In this document: positions 1-10,924 of the stretch, piece by piece | How positions within the stretch are numbered: the first letter of the stretch is position 1 | How the letters are laid out: every line of letters begins with the position of its first letter | Made by a program: the position numbers and the translations under genes | Assembly: GCF_042186555.1 (NCBI RefSeq) | Contig: NC_133326.1 | Span: 489,043,081-489,107,080, forward strand | DNA length: 64,000 nt | Source: Aquarana catesbeiana | Taxonomy: Eukaryota; Chordata; Amphibia; Anura; Ranidae | Direction: 5' to 3' | The notes under the pieces: model-generated | Database searches by the model: none | What the model was told of the DNA's origin: nothing | The model's input: only the letters and a program-made list of their open reading frames with translations

Positions 1-237
1 CACAATCAATCGATAATGATAAAAACCATCCAACAAAGGTGGCAATATTGTTGTACAGGATCATGTGCACTACATACGTATGTGCACAAACATCCTGGAA
101 AAATTCAGACTAGCACCGTTCAATACCTAAATCTCTAATTGACAGTTATATAAAGGAATTTACACTCTTATTGATGGAGCTTATTAATGTAATGTTATTG
201 ATACAAAACACATGGGAATTCATTAGAACGAGCCATC

Positions 238-1137
238 CATGGGAAGCCACCTTTTATGCCCTTCCCAAGGTGCATAAAAATGCTGTGGTATCCAACAGGA
301 AGAACCATTATTTCAGTTAGAGGCAGCCTAACCAAACTTCTTAGCAGATTTGTTGACAATTAAAACCCTTGGTTGAGGAACCACCATCTTACACTAAGGA
401 TGTGATTCATCTCCTGCAGATGCTGGATGGCCTCCATGTCAATGGCCATACCCTTCTGGTTGCCATCAACGTGGAGGCCTTGAACAGCTCTTTATTCTAT
501 GACAGTGGCTTATCTGCCATCCAAAACATCCTACTTCGGAGAAGCCAGCTTGGGATACCAACTTGTTGGGTTTATTCTGGCATGCTTAGAATTCATTGTA
601 AGACACATCCATTTCACTTTCCATAACTCCCACTACCTCCAGGTACAGGGTTTAGCCATGGGCACATGTTTCGTACCCTCTTATGCCAACTTATACCTGG
701 GGGAGTGGGAGAGACTCTTGTTTTCTGACGAGACTACATCTATGTATATGCGCCATGCTCTTGCATGGCATCAATACATAGATGATATTCTACTTTTATG
801 GGATGACCCTGTAACATTCTTGGAGCCATTTCTGAATTACATCAATCAGCACAATACCTTTTAACTTAAAATTTACTATGTCTCACAGTCCATCTACTAT
901 CACGTTTCTAGCTCTGACCATACATAAACATCCTGATAGCCATTTGTATAGTGAATTGTTTAGAAAACCCACAGCAGGGAACACCATACTTGAAGCTTCT
1001 AGCTTCCATCCCAAACCTCTTTTGGCATCTATCCCATATGAACAGTACGTACGGGCCAGATGCAATTGCTCAGACGATGCTCTATTTCAGAAAGAGACCC
1101 ACACACTTAGAATTAGATTATTCAAACAATGCCCATA
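238..1137 (+). pseudogene. PLE-A reverse transcriptase fragment
   Basis: RT motifs appear in order but in different frames. A finger motif like FYALPKVHKN is at about 250-285. The segment TLLVAINVEAL at about 450-485 is the first catalytic region; the family normally has D in place of the N. QGLAMGTCFVPSYANLYLGE is at about 646-705, and the catalytic box YIDDILLLWD at about 775-805. A thumb-like segment follows at 878-1137. PLE RTs copy the element RNA and are related to telomerase RT. At least three frameshifts, plus stops around 315-360, show that it is dead. It continues into the endonuclease remnant to the right. Confidence 0.8.
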
Positions 1138-1300
1138 AAAAAGCCTACAAAAGACCATAAAGCTGGTCACGTAATGAGTTGCTCTTTTCACAGAAAAAAG
1201 TGAAAGAGAAAATACTGACCAGAATATTGCCGTCAACATAAACAGATTAGCCATATCTTCAAAAAATATTGGCACCTTCTTAATATGGATCCCAACCTGG

Positions 1301-3059
1301 CCCCCTTTGTTTCTGATCACCTACAGAAGGGCTCCATCCTTACACGACAAACTCGTGCATATCAAGTATAAAACAGAAAGGGATAATAGAAACAAAATCA
1401 CAGGAACATTTCCCATTGGTAATTGTGTTTACTGCCAACATATGGATACTCGCAAACGTATCACACTACCCAATGGAGAGAGTTTCAAATCTAAACATTA
1501 TGTTAATTGCTGCACTCAGGAATTTATACTCACGTGAGTGCAGCTGTTATTATGTTGGCAAAACTAAATTGGAGTTTTGGCGTAGAATTTACCGACACTT
1601 GATTTACTTGCCCCTTGGGAGGCATAGTTCGCTAGTACATGGCGATACCAACCCAAGGGTCAAATTATTGGCTTTGGATCATATTTATGCTAACCCCGAG
1701 GGGGAGACTTTATTAACCCCTTCGCGCCGACCGTACGCAGATATGCGTACTCAGCTTTCCGGGGTTATACTGGGATGATGCCCGCAGCTGCAGGCATCAT
1801 CCTGGTACCGTTGTTTAGAGCGGGTGATCGGCTACCCGAGTATAACAACCGATGCGGCTAAAAGCCGCTCGGCTGTTATACCGGAGGAGCGGGAGGGGAC
1901 ATCCCCCCCTCCCGCCGCCTCCCGCCGCTCTTACCGGGCCTCCTGTGCGATCGGGAGGCCCGGTATCCAATCGGTTGTCTCCGGCGGCTGTGGGCGGGCT
2001 GGAACGAAGCCGTGGGTGGCTTCGTTCCAGCCTTCTCAATGTAAACGCGGAAGCGACGTCATGACGTCACTTCCCATTTACTCGGCTGCCAATGGCGCCG
2101 AATTTAAAAACATATACAGTATTCAGAATCGCCGTTTTTGGCGATCTGAATACTTTGAAGTGCAGAGGAGGGATCGGAGGTCTTTTAGACCCCCGATCCC
2201 TCCATAAAGAGTACCTGTCACCACCTATTACTGTCACAAGGGATGTTTACATTCCTTGTGACAGCAATAAAAGTAAAAAAAAAAAACATTTTTTTTAAAA
2301 ACACAATTTATAAATCTAAAAATAAATAAAATAAATAAAAAAATTAAAACATTTTTTTAAAGCGCCCCCGTCCCCGCGAGCTCGCGCAGCGAAGAAAACG
2401 CATACGGAAGTCGCGACCGCATATGTAAACGTTGTTCAAATCACACATGTGAGGTATCGCTGCGATCGTCAAAGCGAGAGCAATAATCCTAGCACTAGAC
2501 CTCCTCTGTAACTCTAAGCTGGTAACCGTAAAAAAAATTTAAAGCGTCGCCTATGGAAATTCATAGCTACCATAGTTTGTCGCAATTCCGCGAGTGTGTG
2601 CAATTATAAAGCGTGACATGTTTGGTATCTATTTACTCGGCGTAACATCATCTTTCACATTATACAAAAAAATTGGGGTAACTTTACTGTTTGGATTTTT
2701 TAAAATTCATGGAAGTGTCCCTTTTCCAAAAATTTGCGTTTAAAACACCGCTGCAAAAATACCGTGTGATATAAAATATTGCAACAATCTCCATTTTATT
2801 CTCTAGATTCTCTGCTAAAAAAATATATATAATGTTTGGGGGTTCTAAGTAATTTTCTAGCAAAAAATACGGATTTTAACTTGTAAACACTAAATTTCAA
2901 AAATAGGCTTAGTCATGAAAGGGATAAACTATTACTACAGAGTAAACTAAGATGGATATTCCATTTACAAGCAACTAGGCCACCAGGTCTCAATGAGGTG
3001 TTCAATTTTAAACCGTATCCAGCAGGTTTCCAATCAGGCATGTGTGAATTAGACTTGTA
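1301..3059 (+). pseudogene. PLE-A GIY-YIG endonuclease, split by a TTAA element
   Basis: The left part (to 1712) carries a linker typical of PLEs (YRRAPSLHDKLV), cysteine pairs (GNCVYCQHM, HYVNCC), then CSCYYVGKTKLEFWRRIYRH. The YVGKT and R..RH residues fit the GIY-YIG nuclease core. After GETLL at 1712 the frame is broken by the inserted element. It resumes at 2928 with a C-terminal tail containing RPPGLNEVFNF and ends at a TAA near 3057. In this family the nuclease nicks target DNA to prime reverse transcription. A frameshift near 1535 separates the Cys region from the YVG motif. Confidence 0.78.
1713..2927. mobile_element. TTAA-flanked non-autonomous DNA element, copy 1
   Basis: It starts TTAACCCCTTCGCGCCGACC and ends with CATGAAAGGGATAA, a slightly mutated TTAA. 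Two further copies in this window (5127-6265, 20689-21917) share the full length. The TTAA duplication and CCC(C)TT ends suggest a piggyBac-mobilised element. No transposase is encoded. The left end carries a GTACGCA/TGCGTAC hairpin, and a TGACGTCA site lies at 2062-2069. Inserting it split the PLE-A endonuclease exactly at the TTAA, which fixes both ends. Confidence 0.85.
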
Positions 3060-3748
3060 ATGGGTATCCTCCCACATACTCACATTAATTTCAATTTTAT
3101 TTTAATTAATTTATTTTTTATTTATTTTTATTTTTATTTTCATTATGTCTTTTTCCTTTTTTCTCTCCTTTTTTCCTTTTTTTTCTTCTTATATTTGTCT
3201 TCTATAACCATATACTGTATCTCTTTATATGATATAATTTCCAGTGGATTATGTTGTATGATTTTTTTAATACTATGTTTGTGATCATATGATTACATCA
3301 CTGGCTGGGTGTAATTCTCAATAGTTCCACTAGAGGTCATTCTCTACATGTATACCCCCTTAAGTGGCTTGGTACTGGTTGGTCTGATGTCCCCGGTCCG
3401 GGCTTGCATAGTTGCCCTATGGGAGCCTTTTTTCATTTCTGGGGGGTAGCACCCTGGCGGCACAGCCCAGCGTGCGTAGGTCCTTTGCGGCACCCGCTCT
3501 CCCCATGTGGGGGCTGCTCTGGACTCTTTTCTGGCCTGGGGATACACGGTAAGTTCTGTGATATCCCTTCCTGTTTGCGCTCCAATTTTAAGCGCAGGCA
3601 ATGGCCATACAGGTTTAGGCGGCACGATGATGCAGGACGCTGCTCCACCCTTCTTGGGCGAGCTTGCGCCACGAACCATGGCGCTGAGGAACCCATGATG
3701 AACATTTTCTTGGTGCAGTGTATATACCTGCAAGTTCATCATACTGAC
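3060..3748. other. AT-rich tail of PLE-A plus unassigned repeat, no gene
   Basis: T-rich DNA from about 3060 to 3260 follows the PLE-A stop and is probably its 3' UTR. From 3344 to 3748 the sequence is more GC-rich, with overlapping open frames on both strands that look like chance. No protein family, RNA gene or clear terminal repeat was seen. Confidence 0.4.
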
Positions 3749-4537
3749 AGCTGTTACCAATAGCCAGACAGGCGATTGGAAGACTGATCATCGTATCTGT
3801 GTACGATGGAGTTTACACTCCATAGCTGTAGGGTCCTTGTCTGTGAAGTTTTAAGTGCCTCATTTCCCTCATTGTGTTTGGCTCACCCTTCTGGGAGTTT
3901 GTGTGCATTGTGCCGGCTGTGGGACTGCTGATCATCAAGCTGCCAGCCTTATGATACCTCAGTGGCAATAACCATCTGTGCAAATTTGTAAGTAAAGACC
4001 ATGCAATCTTTACTAACTACAAATGCAGTAACATATATATATGTTTCTTGTTTTTTATGTTACTATGATACTAATATTATATATTTACACGTAGAATCTA
4101 TTACCCATACGACTTCAAAACTTCTGAAGAAGGACCTACAACGGTCTGGAACATATAAGATGTCCATGCCTGTGTGCGCTTAGGCTAGCCAGTTAGCCAG
4201 TTTTTTTAAAGCCTTCCTTACTAGATCAAAGTCAAAATAAAAATTTTGGCTATGCATGTACTTACTTTCATTAACATACTATACTGTTATATGCAGTCTT
4301 TTCCATGGGTTGTATGGCTGTATTGGTTGTGGATGCTGTCAGCCAACACGTGCTAATTCATCAATTTGCAAGTCAGTTCTTTGTAATATTCTGCACTTTA
4401 GTACTGAGTTCTACCTTTCTAACCTTCTTTATTTTCATAATGCAATTTACAGGTTGCCAGCCCCATGTTCTCAGCAGGATCTCTGAGGTCAAAGTATAAA
4501 GTACACTTGTGGGATCATCTTCAGCTTCCAGTCTATA
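3749..4537. repeat. Left copy of a ~0.8-kb direct repeat flanking the PLE-B block
   Basis: This stretch begins ACAGCTGTTACCAATAGCC and ends with CAGCTTCCAGTCTA. It is present again, with few differences, at 17922-18782. An internal segment at about 4030-4140 (TTGTTTTTTATGTTACTATG through GAAGGACCTACAAC) is repeated once more at 4550-4650, just before PLE-B coding begins. The pair may be the pseudo-LTRs of a PLE or the start of tandem PLE copies. Short open frames inside (for example 4256-4486) recur in the other copy but match nothing known. Confidence 0.7.
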
Positions 4538-5075
4538 TATATATACATATTGTTTCTTGTTTTTTATGTTACTATGATACTAATATTATATATTTACATT
4601 GTAGAATCTATTACCCATACGACTTCAAAACTTCTGAAGAAGGACCTACAACCTACAACCAACAACAAATATGTGGACTTATTCAAAAGATTGGTCACCA
4701 CTGAATTAGAACAACTACCTGTCAAGAAGGTATATGAACATAGGGACCTTAAGAGGGGTATCGAATCATTGGACAAAAGAACTGACATAGTGATCCGCCC
4801 AGCGGATAAAGGGGGGAGGGGGGAGGGGGGGGGTTATAGTGATACTGTCAGTGGAACAATATAAGGAGGAAATTAATAGGATACTCAGTGATGTGGAGTT
4901 TCAGGAAGAAATTGGGAAGTATCATACAATATGGAGTTGATCATAAGCTTCTCAGCAAACAGGAAGCCAAATATTTGATCCCTACAGCCAGTAGAATCCC
5001 GGTAATTTATTATTTAACAAAGATACACAAGGACAGTAAAAATCCCCCTGGAAGACCCATCATAAGCGGGATTGA
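4538..5075 (+). pseudogene. PLE-B, 5' half: N-terminal part of PLE RT
   Basis: The frame from about 4610 carries LLKKDLQ, then LFKRLVTTELEQLP, then DIVIRPADKGG at about 4782-4815. Next come YYLTKIHKDSKNPPGRPIIS and GID at 5007-5075. These are the finger motifs that open the RT domain in PLEs (RPADKGG, KIHK, PPGRPIVSG). A G-rich expansion at 4808-4832 shifts the frame. Coding stops abruptly at the 12-bp sequence that is repeated at 10913, where the same motif continues in PLE-B's second half. The two halves are therefore read as one element split by PLE-2. Confidence 0.8.
5064..5075. repeat. Left target-site copy AAGCGGGATTGA
   Basis: The 12-bp sequence AAGCGGGATTGA occurs here and at 10913-10924, on either side of PLE-2. 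In PLE-B it encodes the SGI part of the RT motif. It fits a target-site duplication made when PLE-2 inserted. Confidence 0.75.
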
Positions 5076-5126
5076 CGAGACAGTAAAGTGATTTTGCGCA
5101 CAATGAAGATAGAAATCCAAGTGATA

Positions 5127-6265
5127 TTAACCCCTTCACCACCAACCGTACGCAGATCTGCGTACTCGGCTTTCTAGGGTTATACCGGGATGATGCCTGC
5201 CTACCGTTGTTTACAGCGGGCGATCGGCTATCCGAGTATAACAACCGATGCGGCTAAAAGCTGCTCGGCTGTTATACCGGAGGAGTGGGAGGGGACGTCC
5301 CCCCTCCCGCCGCTCTTACCCGGTGTCAAATCGGCTGCCTTCGCCGGCTGGGGGTGGGCTGGAACGAAGCTGTGGGCTTCTCCATGTAAACGCGGAAGCG
5401 ACATTATGATGTCACTTCCCGTTTACTCGGCTGCCCATGGAACCGGTTTTAAAAAAATATACAGTGTTCAGAATCGCCGTTTTCAGCGATCTGAATACTG
5501 TGAAGTGCAAAGGAGGGATCGGGGGTCTTTCAGACCCCCGATCCCTCCATAAAGAGTACCTGTCACCACCTATTACTGTCACAAGGGATGTTTACATTCC
5601 TTGTGACAGCAATAAAAGTAAAAAAAAAATAAAATTTTTTTTAAACACAATTTATAAGTATAAAAATAAATAAAATAAATAATAAAAAAAAATTTTAAAG
5701 CGCCTCCGTCCCCGCGAGCTCGCGCAGCGAAGAAAACGCATACGGAAGTCGCGCCCGCATATGTAAACGGTGTTCAAATCACACATGTGAGATATTGCCG
5801 CGATCGTCAGAGCGAGAGCAATAATTCTAGCCCTAGACCTCCTCTGTAACTCAAACTTTGTAACCGTAAAAAAAATTTAAAGCGTCGCCTATGGAAATTC
5901 ATAGGTACCGTAGTTTGTCGCCATTCCACGAGTGCGTGCAATTATAAAGGGAGACATGTTTGGTATCTATTTACTCGGCGTAACATCATCTTTCACATTA
6001 TACAAAAAAATTGGGGTAACTTTACTGTTTGGATTTTTTAAAATTCATGAAAGTGTCCCTTTTCCAAAAATTTGCGTTTAAAACACCGCTGCACAAATAC
6101 TGTGTGATATAAAATATTGCAATAATCTCCATTTTATTCTCTAGATTCTCTGCTAAAAAAATATATATAATGTTTGGGAACTCTAAGTAATTTTCTAGCA
6201 AAAAATACGGATTTTAACTTGTAAACACCAAATTTCAAAAATAGGCTTAGTCATGAAAGGGTTAA
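5127..6265. mobile_element. TTAA-flanked non-autonomous DNA element, copy 2
   Basis: It runs from TTAACCCCTTCACCACC to CATGAAAGGGTTAA and is closely similar along its length to copies 1 and 3. Its terminal hairpin GTACGCAGATCTGCGTAC is a perfect 18-bp palindrome. The CRE-like site of copies 1 and 3 is decayed here. It sits in the 3' end of PLE-2. No transposase is encoded. Confidence 0.85.
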
Positions 6266-6815
6266 ATTGTTAAAAAAAATCATTAAATATATGAGCAATG
6301 ATAAACATCAAAAATATTAATAAATATCCAAAAAAGGTTCTAGTGAATTGCCAGGTACTAAATAGGTCAATCAGTAACTTAGTCCAATAGCATAAGGCTG
6401 GATATTCATGAATCTTCTCAAAGTATAACGTAGGTGATGAAGACAGCAATAGGTGACGTCTGTGTGGTAATGTGCTCACAGTGCCTTTACCTCTATAGGC
6501 ATAGGTAAATGCCTTATTGCTCCATCTGGTGGACGGTGATGGGGACCAATGAGTCCTCAGGTGAGTAGATGTCAATCATAAGGCTGGGTCAGGCTCTCCA
6601 GATCCAGATGAATATATGCAAAGAGAGGAAAAAGGACAGCCTCCAATAGTGTAGTAAAATAAATCCCGTTTTTAATAGTAAAACCGCTGTACAGGGCATG
6701 GGATGCAGACAGTACAGCACAAAGCGCCATTCCACCGTTACCTATTACAAAACTTCCGGTCCGTAACAACAACAACCGGGTCGGAGTAAGAACTTCCGGT
6801 TGCGTAAGCAAGTGT

Positions 6816-6862
6816 GGGTCCTACGCGTTACGTCATGACCCCTCGTGACTTCCTCAGGGATT
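6816..6862 (-). ncRNA. Hammerhead-like ribozyme motif in the PLE-2 3' region
   Basis: On the minus strand the order is CTGAGGA (6851-6857, fits CUGANGA), then A, stem GTCA/TGAC with a 10-nt loop, then GTAACGCGTA (6831-6822). Canonical hammerheads have GAAA, so one A is replaced by T. ACGCGT gives the very short stem III known from PLE hammerheads, and cleavage would follow the A at 6822. Stem I is only clear for TCC/GGA. An extra A after the CUGANGA box is shared with the other three motifs in the window. Activity is doubtful. Confidence 0.5.
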
Positions 6863-7466
6863 CTGATTGGTTGAACAATCAGTCCATTTTATAATGATGG
6901 AACAAGAAGTGGTGCGGACGCCATTTTGATGGAGTCTGAGGGATATTTACTGTATCGAATAGTGGCGGCTGTAGAAATCAGTGTGGCAATTAGAAATAGG
7001 AAAAAAAGGAAAAAATATAAAAAATAAATGGAAATTTTTTTAATAGATTGGTTAAAATCTCTAAAGTACATGTAACGTACTGAAGACAAAATAAACAAAA
7101 ATTTTAAAATAAAGAAAACCTCCACGGGCACTGCTGTTCATACGAACAGCTAAGAAGTGCTCACTGTTGACATCTTGTGGAGATATATCTAACTGCATTT
7201 AGTCTAATGGTCATAGTAAACCAGTGACTAGTGGCTCATAGAAATAATTTAAAATTAAATAATATATTAGACTGTCCATCATCTCAAAACTATAGACAAT
7301 GAAATCAAGATCATCGGAAAAAACAAACCGATCTAGATAAAAATGGAAAGTAAAAATAGAAATGCTGATAAAAATGATAAAAATGTAGAAAAAATTAAAT
7401 TAAATAAAACAGCGTCCCGGAAATTGAATAAAAGGTTCACAATAGACCATAACAACTCAAATCAAC

Positions 7467-7990
7467 TCAATAATCACTAATAAAACAATTCAGATCAAAG
7501 TCTATATTCAACCCATTAGGTGTAAGTGTATTCATTTTGTGGATCCATTGGGATTCTTTTTGACTGATACTTCTAATTTTGTGGTCTCCCCTCCAAGATT
7601 TGTGATATCTATCTATATTGCTATTGTGTGCTAAAGCGAAATGCCTTGATGCATTATGTTTTGGGAATGCTTTCATAATATTCTGGACATGCTCTTTAAT
7701 TCTAACTTTCACTGCTCTTTTTGTTCTTCCTACATACTGTAGTTTGCAAGAACATTGCAAAACATACACCACCCCCTCTGTGTGGCAGCTAATAAAATCT
7801 TTAATTGGGTGTGTGTGTCCAGTGCTGGTTGCCAGAAATTCAGTCTTTTTTCCTTGGAATTTTTTAGAATGCTGGCATGCAAAGCAATATTTGCATGGAA
7901 AAAATCATTTTCCATTAAAGAAAGAAAAAGTATTATTGGAGGGGGATTCACTACATTTTTCACAATTCAATCTCGTAGAGTAGTCGAACG
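7467..7990 (-). pseudogene. PLE-2 GIY-YIG endonuclease
   Basis: The open frame 7772-7467 reads MVYVLQCSCKLQYVGRT and then a conserved arginine segment (VRIKEHVQNI). A C-terminal tail ends NGLNIDFDL..F near the stop. VYV...YVGRT matches the GIY-YIG core as seen in PLEs. The tail resembles that of the PLE-B endonuclease (KDFDLKCFLSNY). Upstream, about 7990-7780, lies the linker with stops and shifts. In this family the nuclease nicks DNA for target-primed reverse transcription. Confidence 0.8.
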
Positions 7991-8075
7991 TTTATATATG
8001 ATCACTGGTTTGTCTGATAGGATGCTTTGAAGGTGTTTGTCTCCTCTTAAGATATGCCAATGTTTCTTAAATATT

Positions 8076-9300
8076 CTATGTCTTTGTGCTGGACATTGAA
8101 ATCAAGGCTAGAGCTGGTGCTTCAGATATTGGTTGTGATCTTTTCTCCCTGTGAATCATTAGAGACCTATCGAGCGATTGTACTGATTGGATTTGTTTAT
8201 TGACGAATTCTGACGTATATCCTTTCGTAATAAATCTCTTGCCAATTAGGTCAGCCTGTGTCTTGCAGTCTGAATCCTTCATGCAGATGCGTCTAATTCT
8301 AACTAGCTGACCCTTGGGTATGTTAAACAACCATGGTTTATAATGACAGCTAGTGATAGGTAAGTAACTATTTCTTCCCACTTTTTTGAAATGTGTTTTG
8401 GTAATGAGTTTATCATTTTCGATACTGATTTCGAGATCCAGAAATTGTATTTGTTTCTCGTCAATTTGCCAAGTCAGACCTATATTTCTGTCATTCAGAT
8501 TCAATTTAGACAGAAATTCCTCCAGTGAATCTTTATTACCATTCCATATAATTAAAATATCGTCAATGAATCTTTTGTAGAATTCTAGTAGGCAGGGTGT
8601 GTTTTTATATACTGCTTCATCTTCCCATTGGGCCATGAATGCATTGGCCACACTTGGGACAAATTTGGCCCTCATGGCAATTCCTGTGGTTTGCTTGTAA
8701 AAATCCTTATTATGCCAAAAATAATTATTTTTAAGGGAGAATTCTATACATTTGACAAGATACTTCCTCTGCATGCGGTGTAAGTTACTATATTTACTCA
8801 AAACCCATTTCGCGGCCTCACAAGCTTGATGGTGTTTTATAATTGTGTACAAGGAGGACACGTCAGCTGTTGCCAATAGTGTCCTTCCTTCCAAGACCGT
8901 AGGTGTTTCCAATAGCTGTAGGACATGTTTCGTGTCCTTGAGATAAGATGTTGTGTATTGAACAGCTGGTTAAATAAAGCTATCAATGTACTGGCCTAAT
9001 CTTTATGTTAATGTGTTAATGCCATTGACAATGGGTCTCCCTGGCGGATTCTCTTGATTCTTGTGTATTTTTGGAATGTTATAGATCACTGAAATTCTAC
9101 ATGAATCAGGTACTAGCTTCTTTACTATTCAGAATTGATTTCTTCACTCCTTTCTAGTCCATGTTTAACTTGCGTTGTGGGATTCTTTAGAAGTTTAGTA
9201 TATGTAGTGGAATCTTGCAATTGTCATTGGATTTCATTCAAATAATTGGATTTAGTTTGTAGCACCACTCCTCCTGCTTTATCAGCTGGTCTGATTACTA
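8076..9300 (-). pseudogene. PLE-2 reverse transcriptase, palm and thumb
   Basis: The main frame (8912-8076, 278 codons) begins within the first catalytic block, LLATADVSSLYTII, where the D is present. It continues through GIAMRAKFVPSVANAFMAQW to the catalytic box FIDDILIIWNG, then FLDLEI and a thumb region ending near 8076. The preceding motif around 9070-9000 (IPKIHKN, RQG.P) is in another frame with stops. The catalytic aspartates of the palm survive, so decay is mostly by frameshift. In the normally conserved GxAMG motif the G is R (GIAMRAKF). Confidence 0.82.
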
Positions 9301-10875
9301 TATCTTTTCTAGCAACTAGTGATTGTATGCCTTTTTTGATGTAGTTGGGTTCCTTGACTTCCTTAATTTTCAGTTCATCAAGATCTTTTAAGACTAAATT
9401 CTTGAAGCCTTCAATATGTTGATTATCATGACTTTGTGGGTTGAACAAAGATTTATTGCGTAAGGTACTGTGTTGTACAATCCCTTGGGCCGATGTTGTA
9501 ATATTCGCCCTAGTTTGGGGATTGCTCAAGATAGCTTTCTTGATATTAATTTTCCTTATGTACTTGCGTATTCCAATGTATGCGTCAAATTTATTTAAAT
9601 GCTGTACTGGGGCATACTTGAGACCCTTATCAAGGACAGCTAGCTCCTCCTTGCTTAGATCTTGTCCACTGAGGTTAAAGATGCCTTCTCCAACTATTCG
9701 TGCTTTCTTTTGGATTCTCTTTCCTGCTCTGTGTCCTCTCTTGGTTCTGGTGTTCTTCTTAGATAATCTTCTTGTTGACGTCTCCTTGGTGAATTGTGTG
9801 AGTCTTGTTGGTGTCTCCTTGGGGATTGGCGTATCTGTTCTTGCCTCCTTTTTGGGGATTGATCCCTGCGGCCTCAATCTAAAAAAATCACCTTCTGTCT
9901 ATCCTGCTGATAGTGGGGTTGTCTATAATAGGAGTTATAATTGGTCTGATATCCCAAAGGTTCAAATCTATTGTGAGTGGGTATCGGACTTCTCTCCCAT
10001 CTTGCTTGCGGATATAGGTGGGTATATTCTCTAGAGTGTCTCTGGTATCCTTCATAATAAGGTTTGTCTTGTTGAGGTCTTTCATAGATGTGACCAGTAT
10101 TATATGGTCTGTCATATTGGGCCCTTGAATGATGGTCCTCACTGGAATAAGGTCTCTTAAATGTTTTTTTTTAAGTTTTTTTTCTGCTGTTACTAGGGGT
10201 TTGATACCAATTGTTTTGTTGTCCTGCATGATCTTGATTTCTTCTTGGTGTATAGTAATCTTCTCTTCTCCATCCCCCAGATGGCAGAGGTTGTTGAGAA
10301 GTACTTGCTTGCGGTTCTTTAATTCTTACTTCCCGTTCGGGAGTCCAATAGGCCGAGGATACTAGCAGTTCCTCTAATTTACTTTGCCACTTAAAAACTT
10401 GATCCGCCTTGTAATCCGAGGTGTCTCTTTGATACTTTCTCATTTTTCTTTGTTGGACTTCTAGGTCCTTGGCAATAAGGTCTTTCTGCATTTGGTTAGC
10501 TAATAGGCTAAACTCAGTAGAGGACTTACGGGGTTCCAGTTTAAGTTTTAAATCTTCTATCTGCTGATCTATATACTGCATTTTTCTAAACCCTCTATAC
10601 TTTTTTTTGTTAAAGAATTCATACCACTCATCTATGGACTCTTTATCCATGAGTCCATCGTTGGGTGGTAATTCCCATCTAAGCCTTCTGGGTACAATGT
10701 TCTCTCTGAGATAGCGTTCAAAGGTGTTAGTGTCCCACCACAGACTGACTTTTTTCTCCATAATGTGTCCCAGTTTACGTACCAGACTGGCTAGATCACT
10801 ATTAGTTTTAGTTTGTGTGAAGAAAATTTCATCTAAGTTCATTTTTCTATGATCCATGAATGTGAATACTTCCAT
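9224..10875 (-). pseudogene. PLE-2 N-terminal region and RT fingers
   Basis: Three minus-strand frames join here (10875-10171, 10229-9888, 9877-9224). The first, starting at MEVFTFMDHRK, has a charged, coiled-coil-like stretch around residues 110-165 and a Q/S/P-rich tail. No known domain was recognised. The third has basic K/R/T-rich repeats and then FKNLVLKDLDEL and KDIVIRPADKAGG, the RT finger motif. PLEs commonly carry such an uncharacterised N-terminal extension. The choice of start is tentative because the element border lies only 37 nt upstream. Confidence 0.65.
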
Positions 10876-10912
10876 AGTGGCTGCAAAGGTGAAATAGTGA
10901 TGAGCTGAATAC

Positions 10913-10924
10913 AAGCGGGATTGA
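10913..10924. repeat. Right target-site copy AAGCGGGATTGA
   Basis: This is the second copy of the 12-bp sequence found at 5064-5075. PLE-B RT coding resumes in it as SGIESLTSRLGEYID, directly continuing the motif that stops at 5075. Confidence 0.75.

Larger units (their letters stand above)
1..3059 (+). mobile_element. PLE-A, Penelope-like retroelement (partial, enters from left)
   Basis: This is the body of a Penelope-like retroelement. The RT lies on the left and a GIY-YIG endonuclease on the right, the usual PLE order. Coding similarity starts near the left edge, so the 5' end lies outside the window. The endonuclease reading runs to about 1712, is interrupted by a 1.2-kb TTAA element, and resumes at 2928 to a stop near 3059. 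Several frameshifts and stops make it inactive. The family assignment is by recognition of motifs. The exact clade is not determined. Confidence 0.85.
5076..10912 (-). mobile_element. PLE-2, nearly full-length Penelope-like element inserted in PLE-B
   Basis: Reading on the minus strand, the order is an N-terminal region of unknown fold (10875 to about 9400), RT (about 9400-8076), GIY-YIG endonuclease (about 7990-7467) and a long 3' region with a hammerhead-like motif at 6816-6862. The 3' region is split by a TTAA element (5127-6265). The 12-bp duplication at both borders defines the ends. The ORF is open right up to the 5' border, so the copy is probably 5'-truncated. Coding needs at least four frame changes, so it is inactive. 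It belongs to a different subfamily from PLE-A and PLE-B by protein sequence. Confidence 0.8.

Noticed and set aside
3380..3412. CTGATGTCCCCGGTCCGGGC as a hammerhead
   Set aside because: It resembles the box and a stem, but there is no GAAA, no short stem III and no cut site.
3344..3763. Overlapping frames of 119-138 codons on both strands
   Set aside because: No recognisable motif, and both strands open in GC-rich DNA. Likely chance within a repeat.
4256..4499. Frame repeated at 18501-18744
   Set aside because: Conserved only because the two lie in the 0.8-kb direct repeat. No domain, and differences do not favour coding.
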